41,819 bases of DNA, from contig JANXWC010000073.1 of the NCBI GenBank assembly GCA_025351355.1, positions 1 to 41,819 on the forward strand, written 5' to 3'. The translations under genes were made by a program, and so were the position numbers. Below the pieces are notes generated by a model. The model searched no databases. It was not told the DNA's origin and worked only from the letters and a program-made list of their open reading frames with translations. Source of the DNA: Hyphomicrobiaceae bacterium. Its GTDB lineage: Bacteria > Pseudomonadota > Alphaproteobacteria > Rhizobiales > Hyphomicrobiaceae. This document shows, piece by piece, positions 1 through 8,945 of the stretch; positions within the stretch are counted from its first letter, which is position 1, and every line of letters begins with the position of its first letter.

Positions 1-191
1 AGGCACGCGTCCGAAAAAGGTGGCTCGCAGCCTGACCTCATTCTTTAAGCGCGGCCTGCGCCGCATTCAGACCTGTCTGCAAGCCATCTGCGGGCTGCCT
101 GCACTGTGGTCAGTTTGGAGAAACTGATGGATGGTGAGGTAACACAGTCCGGACCCTTGTAACGCCTGGAGGAGTTTGCTAAAGCAGCCGG

Positions 192-229
192 ATTGCCGAG
201 AGCGCCGCAGGGCCCGATCGGCAATTTTT
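192..229 (+). terminator. Possible intrinsic terminator before tRNA-Leu
   Basis: An 8-bp perfect inverted repeat (ATTGCCGA at 192-199, TCGGCAAT at 218-225) is followed directly by a run of T. The loop is long at 18 nt, which weakens the call. It would end plus-strand transcription from a gene lying left of the window, or it may be a structured leader of the tRNA, since the tRNA begins only about 8 nt further on. Confidence 0.35.
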
Positions 230-237
230 GTCTTGAT

Positions 238-321
<84 letters not shown>

Positions 322-322
<1 letters not shown>

Positions 323-345
323 ACTACCAAGTGGTGGTTGATTTT
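322..345 (+). terminator. Probable tRNA-Leu terminator
   Basis: AACTACCA (322-329) pairs with TGGTGGTT (332-339), with one G-T wobble, and the hairpin is followed by GATTTT. The element starts on the last base of the encoded CCA. The hairpin is short with a tight loop. It could end tRNA transcription or be part of an integrase core site. Confidence 0.4.
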
Positions 346-353
346 ACAGAATA

Positions 354-632
354 ATGTTACAGGACAAAGCCTTACTTTCCACTCGCTCCATGAAAATGAT
401 ACAAAGCGAGTATGGAAGGCATGTCAAATATCCTTACTTCGTTCGCTTGGGGGCGCTTGGGCTTCTCAAGTACAGGCGCGCTGTCCCACCCAACTTACGG
501 TCGTTGATCGGCAAGAGCGAAATCCAGATTTCATTCGGCACGTCCGATTTGGCCGAGGCACTGCCATTTTACCATTGCGTCGCGGCAGAGACAGCCGAGC
601 GATTCGAAAAGATGGATGATGTTGCGGATTGA
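354..632 (+). pseudogene. Truncated tyrosine-recombinase (integrase) N-terminus
   Basis: The 92-residue frame resembles the N-terminal arm (DUF6538-type) of phage and island integrases. It has a YRRAVPPNLRSLIGKSEI segment followed by FGTSDLAEA, matching the family pattern of R-R-x-V-P-x-L-R-x-L-I-G-x-x-E-I and L-G-T-S-D-x-x-E-A. A TGA stop at 630-632 ends it far short of the 350-450 residues of a working enzyme. The same frame is open again from 633 to 818 but shows no recombinase catalytic motifs and runs into the antisense ligase gene. The original start could be an internal ATG at residue 13 or 15. Its place next to tRNA-Leu fits a decayed island integrase. Confidence 0.6.
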
Positions 633-811
633 GAGAGGGAGCGACGAGAGGTGGAGGCCGCGGGCGGCTACACCAATCAACCGTTTCTTCCGGTGGCTCG
701 CAACACACTACGTCGAAGTCACGTCAAGCCCGATGCAACGTCACGTGCGATTGCACTGAGGAACAAGGTGGCGCTTCCGCCGCACCACCACCTCGTCGGG
801 CTGCAGCGCGT

Positions 812-2644
812 CTATGCGTAGATGTCTTCGATCACTTCGGCATATTTTTCGGAGATGCTCCGGCGCCTGACTTTCAAGGTTGCGGTTACCTCGCCATCGT
901 CATGGTCGAGTTCCTTCGTCAGCAGATGGAATTTTCGTACCTGCTGCACTTGAGGCATCCGTGCATTGACGGCATCGACCTCGTCCTGGATCAGCTTGCG
1001 GACCGCATCCAGCGCGACGAGACTTCGGTAGTTGGTATAGATCAACCCCTGCCGCTCGGCCCATGTGCTGACGTTGTCGAAATCAAGCTGGATCAGAGCC
1101 GAAACGAACCGCCGCCGATCCGCAATGACAATGGCCTCCTTGATGTACGGCGAAAACCGCAAGGCATTCTCGATCTCCGACGGCGTGATATTCTTACCGC
1201 CGGCCGTGATCATGATGTCCTTCTTGCGATCGATGACCCGCAGCTCAAGACCATCAGGCCCATCCTCCCAGCGGCCGACGTCGCCGGTATGTAACCAGTG
1301 ATCGGCGTCGATGGCTTCCTGCGTCGCTTGCTCGTTCTTGAAGTAGCCACGAAAAACAACATCGCCATGGATCAGGATCTCGCCGTCGTCGGCCAGCTTA
1401 ACCTCGACGCCGGGATAGGGTATGCCCACGGTTCCAACCGGCGACCGATCACCCGGCTGCATCGTGGTCGCGCCTGATGCTTCGGTAAGTCCGTAGGCCT
1501 CGCGGATCGGAACGCCCAGCACGCGAAAAAACTTCAAGATTTCGGGTGCGATCGGTGCGCCTGACGAGATCGCCACGCGGCAACGCAGCAGCCCGACAAA
1601 ATTCAGCAATGACCGAAAAACAAGCACGTACCAGACTGCCCAGTTCAAGCGCTGTATTGGGTTCCAATTCGATCGAGCTGTGTTGGCGCTGGTGTCGAGT
1701 GAGCGCATCGCGCGATTGTAGAGCCAAAGCCTGATACCGCCGGCATCGCGTAGTTTCGTCTGGATCGACGCGTGGAATTTTTCCCAGATGCGCGGCACAC
1801 CAAAAAATATCTGCGGTGAAATCTCGCGCAGGTCTTCTTGCACCGTACGCAGGCTCTCCGCAAAGTTCACCACCGCGCCGCTGGCGAGCGGAATGTGCAC
1901 CGAGAACATCTGCTCCGCCACGTGGCACAGCGGCAAGTACGACACCAGTTGATCACGGCGGTCGCAATTCAGCATCGAGTTCAATCCGCGCGCTGCCGTG
2001 CCGAGGCCCCGCCAACTCATCATCGCAGCCTTCGGTCGCCCGGTAGAGCCGGACGTGAACACCATCAGTCCGATGTCGTCGAGCGACGGTGCTGTTGTCG
2101 CAGATGACGCCGCCTGCGGATCGCGTGCTGCGAACCGCCGCCCGCGCTCGACCACATCCGTGAAGTCAAGCAACGCAGTCCGATCGTAACGACGCAACCC
2201 GCGCGGATCGATGACGATGATGTATTTGAGGGCAGGCAACTGCTCACGAATCTGCAAAACCTTGTCGACTTGCTCCTGGTCCTCGCAGACGATGATCGGA
2301 GCTTCGGATAAGGCGAGCAGATATTCGACTTCAGCCGCAGGCGATGTCGGATAGACGCCCGCCGTGATGCCGCCCACCAGAGCCGTGCCGAGTTCAGCGA
2401 AAGCCCACTCGCGGCGATTCTCGCTGAGGACCGCCACGCGTTCACCCGGCAACAAGCCCAGCTGAAGCAAGCCGAGCCCAAAATGGAGGGATTGCTCGGC
2501 ATATTGTTTCCAGGTCACCGGTTGCCAGATGCCAAATTCTTTTTGCCGCAGCGCAACGGCGTTCGGCCGCTGCTTCGCCCAATGCAAAAGCTGCAGCGGG
2601 AGGGGCAGATCTTTCAATTCGGCGAGAGGAGAAATGCTTATCAT
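812..2644 (-). CDS. Long-chain fatty-acyl-CoA ligase (AMP-forming)
   Basis: This 610-residue ANL-superfamily enzyme would activate a carboxylic acid to its CoA thioester through an acyl-adenylate in the cytoplasm. The AMP-binding motif FTSGSTGRPK lies near residues 196-205. The C-terminal hinge and lid carry TGDVGRWE, then VIDRKKDIMITAGGKNI, which holds the hinge and adenylate-binding residues. The length and the PRIWEKFHASI segment fit the FAA1/FadD15-like long-chain group rather than benzoate-CoA ligases. It is the last gene of the livGHMKF run, 36 nt after livF, so it probably traps the transported acid as a CoA ester. Such ligase-plus-Liv-transporter operons are common for aromatic and alicyclic acids. 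The actual substrate cannot be read from the sequence. The ribosome-binding site is weak. Confidence 0.88.
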   Translation of the reverse strand: MISISPLAELKDLPLPLQLLHWAKQRPNAVALRQKEFGIWQPVTWKQYAEQSLHFGLGLLQLGLLPGERVAVLSENRREWAFAELGTALVGGITAGVYPTSPAAEVEYLLALSEAPIIVCEDQEQVDKVLQIREQLPALKYIIVIDPRGLRRYDRTALLDFTDVVERGRRFAARDPQAASSATTAPSLDDIGLMVFTSGSTGRPKAAMMSWRGLGTAARGLNSMLNCDRRDQLVSYLPLCHVAEQMFSVHIPLASGAVVNFAESLRTVQEDLREISPQIFFGVPRIWEKFHASIQTKLRDAGGIRLWLYNRAMRSLDTSANTARSNWNPIQRLNWAVWYVLVFRSLLNFVGLLRCRVAISSGAPIAPEILKFFRVLGVPIREAYGLTEASGATTMQPGDRSPVGTVGIPYPGVEVKLADDGEILIHGDVVFRGYFKNEQATQEAIDADHWLHTGDVGRWEDGPDGLELRVIDRKKDIMITAGGKNITPSEIENALRFSPYIKEAIVIADRRRFVSALIQLDFDNVSTWAERQGLIYTNYRSLVALDAVRKLIQDEVDAVNARMPQVQQVRKFHLLTKELDHDDGEVTATLKVRRRSISEKYAEVIEDIYA

Positions 2645-2680
2645 GGTGTCAGCTTCGTTACTCGATTGGTCGTTGCCGTT

Positions 2681-3490
2681 TCACGACAGCCAGCGTTTAC
2701 GTCGCTTGTAATGCTTCACATCGCGGAAGCTGGCGTGTCCTTCGCCGGTATCACCACTACCGAGATAAAACCGTTGCACATCCGGATCGCCCCTCAGCTT
2801 TTCTGGTGCCCCGTTCACGACGATGCGGCCATTTTCGAGAATGTAGGCGTACTGCGCGACATCCAGCGCCACCCGCGCATTCTGCTCGACCAGCAGGATG
2901 GCCACGCCTTGTTCCCGATTGATGCGGCAGATAATCGAAAAGATCCCCTGCACGACCAGCGGCGCGAGGCCAAGAGACGGCTCGTCGAGCAGGATCAAGC
3001 GGGGCTCACCGATGATCGCACGCCCGATCGCCAGCATCTGCTGCTCGCCGCCGGACAGGTAGCCGGCAACCTGTTTTCGCCGCTCGCGCAGTTGCGGAAA
3101 ATACTCGAAGACACGATCGGTATCGACGCGGCCGCGCTTACGGCCCGCCAGCGCATTGGCGGCGGCGGTCAGGTTTTCTTCGATCGTCAGATCGGCGAAC
3201 ACATGCCGCCCTTCACGCACATGGGCCATACCGGCCCGCGCCAGTTTGAATGCGGGGCGATTGGCGATATCCTCACCAAAGAAGCGGACTTTGCCGGCCG
3301 CCACGCGCCCGATCTCGAAAGGCAGAATTCCAGATGCTGCCTTGAGCGTTGTTGTTTTGCCGGCGCCGTTCGAGCCGAGCAAGGCCACGATCTGCCCCGC
3401 CGGAACCTCGATCGAGAGACCGCGCAACGCTTGGACGCTGTGATTGTAGATGACCTCGATATTCTCGATAGCCAGTGCGGCAACGCTCAT
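2681..3490 (-). CDS. livF: Branched-chain-type ABC transporter, ATPase LivF
   Basis: This is one of the two ATPase subunits of a Liv (HAAT family) importer, 269 residues from the start chosen here. The Walker A motif GSNGAGKTT is at about residues 39-47, the signature is YLSGGEQQMLAIGRA, and Walker B is LILLDEPSLGLAP. A C-terminal tail rich in K and R (RDVKHYKRRKRWL) occurs in LivF proteins linked to acid-uptake operons. The frame extends 15 codons upstream, but the ATG at 3490 places the protein start as in other LivF proteins. The gene lies 81 nt after livK. With livG, livH, livM and livK it completes the transporter, and the neighbouring catabolic genes suggest organic acid rather than amino acid uptake. 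Confidence 0.92.
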   Translation of the reverse strand: MSVAALAIENIEVIYNHSVQALRGLSIEVPAGQIVALLGSNGAGKTTTLKAASGILPFEIGRVAAGKVRFFGEDIANRPAFKLARAGMAHVREGRHVFADLTIEENLTAAANALAGRKRGRVDTDRVFEYFPQLRERRKQVAGYLSGGEQQMLAIGRAIIGEPRLILLDEPSLGLAPLVVQGIFSIICRINREQGVAILLVEQNARVALDVAQYAYILENGRIVVNGAPEKLRGDPDVQRFYLGSGDTGEGHASFRDVKHYKRRKRWLS

Positions 3491-3571
3491 GCGGACACCT
3501 GAAACAAGAGAACCACCTGCGCTGGACAAGCGCACGACAACCGCCCCGTTGCCGCACGCTCGTTCCCGCGC

Positions 3572-4786
3572 CTAGACCTTGATCCAATCGCTGGCTGGTT
3601 CCATCGTTTTCTTGACCGCATCGTAACTGTACATGCGGCCCACTGGAATCTGGTGACCGCTGGCATCGACCTTTGTGCCGACGATCCCGCCGGTATCCCA
3701 GTCTTTCATGGTTTCAAGTGCGGCTTTCATGTGCGGCAATTCGAGTGGCTTTCCAGCCTTGATGCAACGATCCGCGACCTCCGCAAACATCATGCCGCTG
3801 AGCCACGCAGAGATATAAAACATCGATATTTCTTTGATCTCCGGGCGGTTCTTCGCCAGGTATTCGCGCATGTTATTGATCATCGGCGAATCGGTTTCGT
3901 GTCCATAGCGGTATTGGCTGATCCCGGTCAGCTTGACGCCAAGCGCACCGAGCGCATCGTAGGCTGGCTTGCTCAATCCCCAGGCGGTGCCCATGATTTG
4001 AGGCTCCAGTCCGGCTTCCTTCATCTGCCGCACGAACTCGGGCATCGGTGCCAGAATGAAACCCTGGAAGATCACGATATCCGGCTTCGAGCGGCGCAGT
4101 TTCGCAACTTCGGGCGTCACGTCGATGCCGGATTGCTTGGTGACAATTTCTTCGACGATCTGCAGGCCGAGTTTCTTGGCGCGCTCACGGCCAGCGGGAA
4201 TTCCGTCGCTACCGAACTCGGTGTCCGAATAGACGTAGGCGATCTTTGGTTTCGTGGCAGCGCCCGCCGACGACTTGGCGATATGCTCCATCAGAATTTC
4301 GTGCAGCCGCGGGTAGGTCGGTCCGGGCACGATGTGCTGCGGCATCGCCGTTGCGTCGGCCACAACGGATGCGAGTGATGTCGACGACGTCATGACGCTG
4401 TTGGAGGAAATGACGTCTTGCGCGACAGCCTTCACCCACTGCGTGCTGTCGCCATAGAAGAAATTCGGTTTCTCAGCGGCCATGATTTTCTTGAAAATGG
4501 TCACGCCCTGATCGAGCTTGAAGCCGCTGTCCTCTGAAACATACCGCAGCTTGCGACCACCCACGCCACCGTTGGCATTCTTCCATTGTACGAAGTCGCC
4601 GAGGCCGTTGTTCATCGCCGCTCCCGCGAAAGAGAAGACGCCGGTGATCGGCTGCGATGCACCGATCACTATATCTCCGGCGCCTTGCGCCAAAGCCGAT
4701 CGCATCACGAACGGAGCCGTCACCGCTGTCGAGCCGATACCCTGCAAAACTGCACGACGATCGAACTTCGAAGTTTCCTTAGACAT
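3572..4786 (-). CDS. livK: ABC transporter periplasmic substrate-binding protein (LivK type)
   Basis: This 404-residue protein is a type I periplasmic binding protein that would capture the substrate and deliver it to LivHM. The N-terminus has a twin-arginine-like DRRAVLQ segment, then a hydrophobic stretch ending in SALAQGA, so export and cleavage near residue 34 are likely. The mature part begins with DIVIGASQPITG, the usual first strand of the LivK/Peripla_BP_6 fold. GDSTQWVKAVAQDVI and ISMFYISAWLSGMMFAEVA are typical of the subgroup found with aromatic and alicyclic acid operons. A good ribosome-binding site (AGGGAGAG) precedes the ATG. The ligand is inferred from context only. Confidence 0.9.
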   Translation of the reverse strand: MSKETSKFDRRAVLQGIGSTAVTAPFVMRSALAQGAGDIVIGASQPITGVFSFAGAAMNNGLGDFVQWKNANGGVGGRKLRYVSEDSGFKLDQGVTIFKKIMAAEKPNFFYGDSTQWVKAVAQDVISSNSVMTSSTSLASVVADATAMPQHIVPGPTYPRLHEILMEHIAKSSAGAATKPKIAYVYSDTEFGSDGIPAGRERAKKLGLQIVEEIVTKQSGIDVTPEVAKLRRSKPDIVIFQGFILAPMPEFVRQMKEAGLEPQIMGTAWGLSKPAYDALGALGVKLTGISQYRYGHETDSPMINNMREYLAKNRPEIKEISMFYISAWLSGMMFAEVADRCIKAGKPLELPHMKAALETMKDWDTGGIVGTKVDASGHQIPVGRMYSYDAVKKTMEPASDWIKV

Positions 4787-4828
4787 GTCTCTCTCCCTTG
4801 CTTTTTTTATGAGGCTTCAATGTGGTTC

Positions 4829-5869
4829 TTATGTCCGGAAAGGCCAGAGATGTATGACACGCCGGACGCGTGACCAGATGGCTGCCAACCCATGCGGTTC
4901 GAACACAAGAAACACGATGATCAGCAGGCCGAAGACCGCCTGCCCCATCGGCAGCAAAAGTGCAGCAACGCTTGGAAACCAGTGCGAACTGGCATTGACC
5001 GCAAGCCGCAGTGCCTCAGGCACGAAAGTCATGAAGACCGCGCCGAGTACGCTGCCCAGCACCGTCCCGAGCCCGCCGACGATGACCGCAGCCAGATAGA
5101 AGACAGAAAGCGTTAGGACGAAATATTCAGGCGTGATCGCGCCGTAAAAATATCCGAGTAGTCCGCCGGCAACACCTGCGTAGAATGCCCCGATTGCGAA
5201 GGCCTGCAGTTTTGTCTGCAGCAAGTTGACGCCGAGAATTTCTGCGCTGATGTCGCGATCTCGCACCGCAACGAACGCGCGCCCGATGTACGTCCGAGCC
5301 AGATTGCGAGCGGCAATTGCCAGCAAGAACGCACACCCATAGATCAGATAAAAATTGCGACGGTCGCCGACGAACGTGAAATTCCCAATCGATGCGCGCG
5401 GGATCGTCGTGCCGGGCACGCCACCCGTCACCGCGTCCCACTCGCGGAACACGAAGGTCAGAATAAAATGCGCGGCAAGCGTTGCGATGGCCAAATAAAC
5501 GCCTTTGACGCGCAGGCTGGGCAGCCCCACGACGACACCGATCAACGCTGTCAGCAGTCCCGCTGCCGGTAACGCCACATAGAATGGCACGCCGCGATGG
5601 GCCAACCACGCGACGGTGTAGCAGCCGACACCGAGGAATGCCCCGTGGCTCAACGAAATGAGACCGGTATTGCCCGTCGTGATATTCAGCCCGAGCGTCG
5701 CGACGATATGGATACCGACAATACAGGTCATCGCCAGCACATAGTCGCCGCCCCACAACGGCAGCGAGAACAGACAAATCGCCAGGATCAGCATCCAAAC
5801 CCGCGTAGCGGCCACCGGCCACAGCCGCTCCTCGGATGCGAAAGTCTCGTGACAGATCCCGGTCCTCAT
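4829..5869 (-). CDS. livM: ABC transporter permease LivM
   Basis: This 346-residue integral membrane protein has about eight to ten hydrophobic segments. It carries the LivM hallmark GLNITTGNTGLISLSHGAFLG near residues 60-80 and VGLPSLRVKGVYLAIATLA, both strongly conserved in permease 2 of Liv transporters. The C-terminal part has YLAAVIVGGLGTVLGSVLGA, the coupling-helix region that contacts the ATPase. The start is one base after the livH stop codon, so the two are translationally coupled. It forms the membrane channel with LivH. Confidence 0.92.
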   Translation of the reverse strand: MRTGICHETFASEERLWPVAATRVWMLILAICLFSLPLWGGDYVLAMTCIVGIHIVATLGLNITTGNTGLISLSHGAFLGVGCYTVAWLAHRGVPFYVALPAAGLLTALIGVVVGLPSLRVKGVYLAIATLAAHFILTFVFREWDAVTGGVPGTTIPRASIGNFTFVGDRRNFYLIYGCAFLLAIAARNLARTYIGRAFVAVRDRDISAEILGVNLLQTKLQAFAIGAFYAGVAGGLLGYFYGAITPEYFVLTLSVFYLAAVIVGGLGTVLGSVLGAVFMTFVPEALRLAVNASSHWFPSVAALLLPMGQAVFGLLIIVFLVFEPHGLAAIWSRVRRVIHLWPFRT

Positions 5870-5870
5870 C

Positions 5871-6743
5871 TCACAGCCTCTCGATCGTGCGCGAGCCGAA
5901 AATGCCGTAAGGCCTGAATATCAGGATCACCAACACGACGACGAAGGGGACGATGTCGCGTGATTTGCCACCGAGATAGCCGGCCGCGAGCGCTTCCACC
6001 CAACCGATCAACAAACTGGCGACAATCGCGCCGACGATACTGTCGAGACCGCCCAGAATTATCGCCGCAAACACACTCATGGCCGCCGCCGCCAGCAAGG
6101 GTGACAGCCCCGCGGAACTCGCGATGAGCACGCCGGCGACGGTTCCGACCACTGCCGAGAGCACCCAAGTCAGGCGCAACGCCGAATTGATGTCGATCCC
6201 TAGCGTGGCGGCCGTAACTGGATCGCTGGCGGTCGCGCGCAGGGCGATGCCGACGCTGGTGAAACGGAAGAACGCAAAGAAGCCCGCAATCAGCACCGCC
6301 GCAACCGCGAAGTTGCCCAAGACAGCGCCGGGGATGAGGATGTCATTGAAGATGAGCGGCGTTCTTGGAAGCAGGGGCGGTGGCGAATAGGTATCGCCAC
6401 CCCACACGGCCTCGACGCCGCCATGAATGATGCTGGCCATGCCGATCGTCGCCATCAGAACGGCGACGGGCGGCTGTCCCGACAGCGGTCGCAGCACGAT
6501 GCGTTCGAATGCGACCGCCAGCACGGCTATGCCGATCAGTCCGAGTGCCAGCGCGACCACCGGCGGCAACCCAAACATCACGGTGGCCGCATAGTAAAAG
6601 TAGGCGCCGAGCATCATCACCTCGCCGACTGCGAAGTTGACGACGCCAGTGCCTTTGTAGATCAGCACGAAGCTGAGGGCGATCAGCGCCGTGACGCCGC
6701 CGGACAAGATCCCGAGCAAACTGTATTCGATAAATTCACTCAT
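5871..6743 (-). CDS. livH: ABC transporter permease LivH
   Basis: This 290-residue membrane protein starts with GILSGGVTALIALSFVLIYKGTGVVNFAVGE, the N-terminal signature of permease 1 of Liv transporters. FAAIILGGLDSIVGAIVASL near residues 225-245 is the coupling region. Its ATG overlaps the livG stop codon by four bases (ATGA), and its own stop lies one base before livM. It would pair with LivM to form the transmembrane pore. Confidence 0.92.
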   Translation of the reverse strand: MSEFIEYSLLGILSGGVTALIALSFVLIYKGTGVVNFAVGEVMMLGAYFYYAATVMFGLPPVVALALGLIGIAVLAVAFERIVLRPLSGQPPVAVLMATIGMASIIHGGVEAVWGGDTYSPPPLLPRTPLIFNDILIPGAVLGNFAVAAVLIAGFFAFFRFTSVGIALRATASDPVTAATLGIDINSALRLTWVLSAVVGTVAGVLIASSAGLSPLLAAAAMSVFAAIILGGLDSIVGAIVASLLIGWVEALAAGYLGGKSRDIVPFVVVLVILIFRPYGIFGSRTIERL

Positions 6744-7573
6744 GCGGGATCTGCGCCCTCCGTGCCGAGATATGCGCGGATGACTTCGGGATGGCGGCGG
6801 ACAACGTCGGGAGTTCCGCTGGCGATGACTTCGCCGAAGTTCAGCACCACAACTTTGCTTGAAATATCCATGACCATGCCCATGTCATGTTCGACGAGCA
6901 GGACGGTGACGCCCCACTCTTCTTGGACATCGAGAATGAAGCGCGCCATATCCTCGGTTTCTTCGCGGTTCATACCGGCGACGGGTTCATCAAGAAGCAA
7001 GACCTGTGGCTGCATAGCGAGCGCCCGCGCCAATTCAACGCGCTTTTGCATTCCATAAGGCAGTACGCCCACTGGCAAATGCCGGATGTGGTCGATCTCG
7101 AGAAAGTCGATAACCTTGCGCTCGACTTCCGCTCGCAACGCCACCTCTTCGTCGCGTGTCGACCGGCTGTAGACCATCGCGGAAAGCAGTCCCGCTCTCA
7201 TCGTGTGGTGGCCACCCAGCTTGATATTCTCGAGTACCGAGAGACCGTGGAAGAGTGCAATATTTTGAAACGTCCGCGCTATTCCGCGCTTCGCCCGCGC
7301 ATGGATGGGCATCGACGTTATGTCCTCGCCGCCAAGCGTGATGCGACCGGCCGCAGGTCGATAGAAGCCAGAAATTGCGTTGAAAACGCTGGTCTTGCCA
7401 GCACCGTTGGGACCAATGACGGCTGTAATTTTGCCGGGCTCGGCCGAGAAAGATACGCCCCGCAAAGCGCGAATGCCGCCGAAACGAAGATCGACGCCTT
7501 CGACCGCGAGCGCCAAACCTTGGGTCGGCTCTTGTAGTACAGCGGGAACTTCGACCTCAGCCCGAAGCGACAT
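6740..7573 (-). CDS. livG: ABC transporter ATPase LivG
   Basis: This 277-residue ATPase is the first gene of the transporter operon. Walker A GPNGAGKTS is at about residues 54-62, and Walker B is VLLLDEPVAGMN. The signature region reads LPYGMQKRVELARALA, a recognised LivG variant of LSGGQ. The H-loop is LLVEHDMGMVMDI. An N-terminal extension of about 20 residues precedes the ATPase fold, and the exact start is therefore less certain. The 190-nt gap upstream separates it from the P450 gene and holds a probable promoter and operator. Confidence 0.92.
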   Translation of the reverse strand: MSLRAEVEVPAVLQEPTQGLALAVEGVDLRFGGIRALRGVSFSAEPGKITAVIGPNGAGKTSVFNAISGFYRPAAGRITLGGEDITSMPIHARAKRGIARTFQNIALFHGLSVLENIKLGGHHTMRAGLLSAMVYSRSTRDEEVALRAEVERKVIDFLEIDHIRHLPVGVLPYGMQKRVELARALAMQPQVLLLDEPVAGMNREETEDMARFILDVQEEWGVTVLLVEHDMGMVMDISSKVVVLNFGEVIASGTPDVVRRHPEVIRAYLGTEGADPA

Positions 7574-7663
7574 CTTGAACCTTGTAGCTAATATTTTTCC
7601 AACTGCTGTGGCACGATTTCATTACTCATAAAGTACCCACCGAAGTGCGGACAAGCCCATCAG

Positions 7664-7678
7664 AATATTGATGCACTA
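7664..7678 (-). promoter_or_regulatory. Operator-like motif upstream of livG
   Basis: The minus strand reads TAGTGCATCAATATT here, about 90 nt upstream of the livG start and inside an AT-rich 190-nt gap (7574-7763). It differs by one base from the TAGTGTATCA sequence upstream of the MarR gene and resembles motifs at 19721 and 25372. The binding protein is unknown; the MarR regulator is the obvious candidate by inference. Confidence 0.35.
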
Positions 7679-7763
7679 CTTTACTAATTTTGTCGATTGC
7701 TCATATCTGACTGCACTTTTTGGAATTTTTTGCGTCGTGGACTTTCGCGCGTGGCCAAGATCG

Positions 7764-8945
7764 TCAAAAAGTGATCGGTAGACTTCGCGGGCCACGGACG
7801 GTGCCTGCCGACCAGACGACGGCACCGTCGAGACGAAATTCCGGGATGCGCTTGAGGAGTACTTCGATGGCGACGAGCATGTTCATGCGCGCCAGATGTT
7901 CGCCGAGACACCGGTGAATACCAAATCCGAAGGCGGCGTGACGGTTGTCCGGACGGTCGATGATGACTTTATCGGCGTCGGCGAACATGTCGGGATCACG
8001 ATTGGCAGACGGATAGGCCATCAGCACGAACTGTCCCCGGCTAAAGACACAACCGTTTACGGTTGTTTCCTTGGCGATTTCACGCGCCATCGTCACCGGC
8101 GCATAGGCACGCAGGAACTCCTCGATCGCCGGTGCAAGCAACGCTGGATTACCTGCAAGTCGGCGACGGTCATTGTCGTGCGTGGCGAGGTGCCAGATCG
8201 CGGCCCCGATGCCGCTCCAAGTGGTGTCGCCGCCGGCCAGTAGAACAGTGCGCAGGCTGCCGAGTACATGGTTTTCGGTGAAGAGTTGTCCGTCCGGATA
8301 TGTGCTGGCGAGCAGCACGCTCATCAGGTCGTCGCCTGGACACGCGCGGCGAGCCGGGAGATGCCCACGGAAATACTCGGTCATCTCGGCAAGAGCTGCG
8401 TGCATCGCGCTTTCGTCGGTAATGGAAGCCTGGAAGACAATGTGCACCCAGTTGCGGAATTTCTCGCCGTCGGCGTCGAGAATGCCGAGCATGTGGGCGA
8501 TCACCTTGATCGGGATGTGCTGAGCATAGTCGAGGGCTGCGTCGCAGCGTCCCTTGTCGGCGAAGGCTTCGACGAGCTCGCGGCAATATGCGCGCGTCAT
8601 CGGCTCCAGCTTGGCAACCGCCGCACGCGTGAACGATGGCAGCAACGCCATGCGCGCGGGACGATGGCGCGGCGGATCTGAGGTAATGGGAGGACCGCCG
8701 CCGCGATCGGGCGGAAATTGCTCGCGCACCGCGACGACACGCGACGAGAAGTGCTCGGTGTCATAAGCGATCGTGCGTATATCGGCTGCCTTGGTCGGCA
8801 GATAGACGCCATGATAGCGATCGGTGTGTGCGATCGGGCATTTGGTACGCAACGCATCCCAGATCGGATAGGGATCGTCGACCCATTGCGGATCGAGGAA
8901 GTCGAAATCTGTGGCCCAATCCGTGACGGGCGGACGACCGGTCAT
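7764..8945 (-). CDS. Cytochrome P450
   Basis: This 393-residue soluble bacterial P450 would hydroxylate an unactivated carbon of the substrate using O2 and two electrons. The I-helix motif AGGDTT is at 237-242, with an Asp-Thr pair for oxygen activation. The K-helix EFLR motif is at 276-279, and the haem loop FGFGIHRCLG has the ligand Cys at about 346. There is no membrane anchor, so it is cytoplasmic. The start overlaps the stop of the upstream ligase gene by four bases (ATGA). No ferredoxin reductase is encoded in the window; the [2Fe-2S] ferredoxin at 39067 or a chromosomal partner might serve it. The substrate is unknown, but the setting suggests an alicyclic or terpenoid acid. Confidence 0.93.
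   Translation of the reverse strand: MTGRPPVTDWATDFDFLDPQWVDDPYPIWDALRTKCPIAHTDRYHGVYLPTKAADIRTIAYDTEHFSSRVVAVREQFPPDRGGGPPITSDPPRHRPARMALLPSFTRAAVAKLEPMTRAYCRELVEAFADKGRCDAALDYAQHIPIKVIAHMLGILDADGEKFRNWVHIVFQASITDESAMHAALAEMTEYFRGHLPARRACPGDDLMSVLLASTYPDGQLFTENHVLGSLRTVLLAGGDTTWSGIGAAIWHLATHDNDRRRLAGNPALLAPAIEEFLRAYAPVTMAREIAKETTVNGCVFSRGQFVLMAYPSANRDPDMFADADKVIIDRPDNRHAAFGFGIHRCLGEHLARMNMLVAIEVLLKRIPEFRLDGAVVWSAGTVRGPRSLPITF

Noticed and set aside
2-127. Plus-strand open frame from the window edge to a TGA at 125-127, perhaps the end of a gene
   Set aside because: Only 41 codons, no recognised motif, and frames of this length are common at this GC content. The possible terminator at 192-229 gives it slight support but not enough.
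629-1294. Plus-strand open frame of 221 codons
   Set aside because: Most of it is antisense to the acyl-CoA ligase and it has no family motifs.
2483-3502. Plus-strand open frame of 339 codons
   Set aside because: It is antisense to the LivF ATPase gene with intact Walker motifs.
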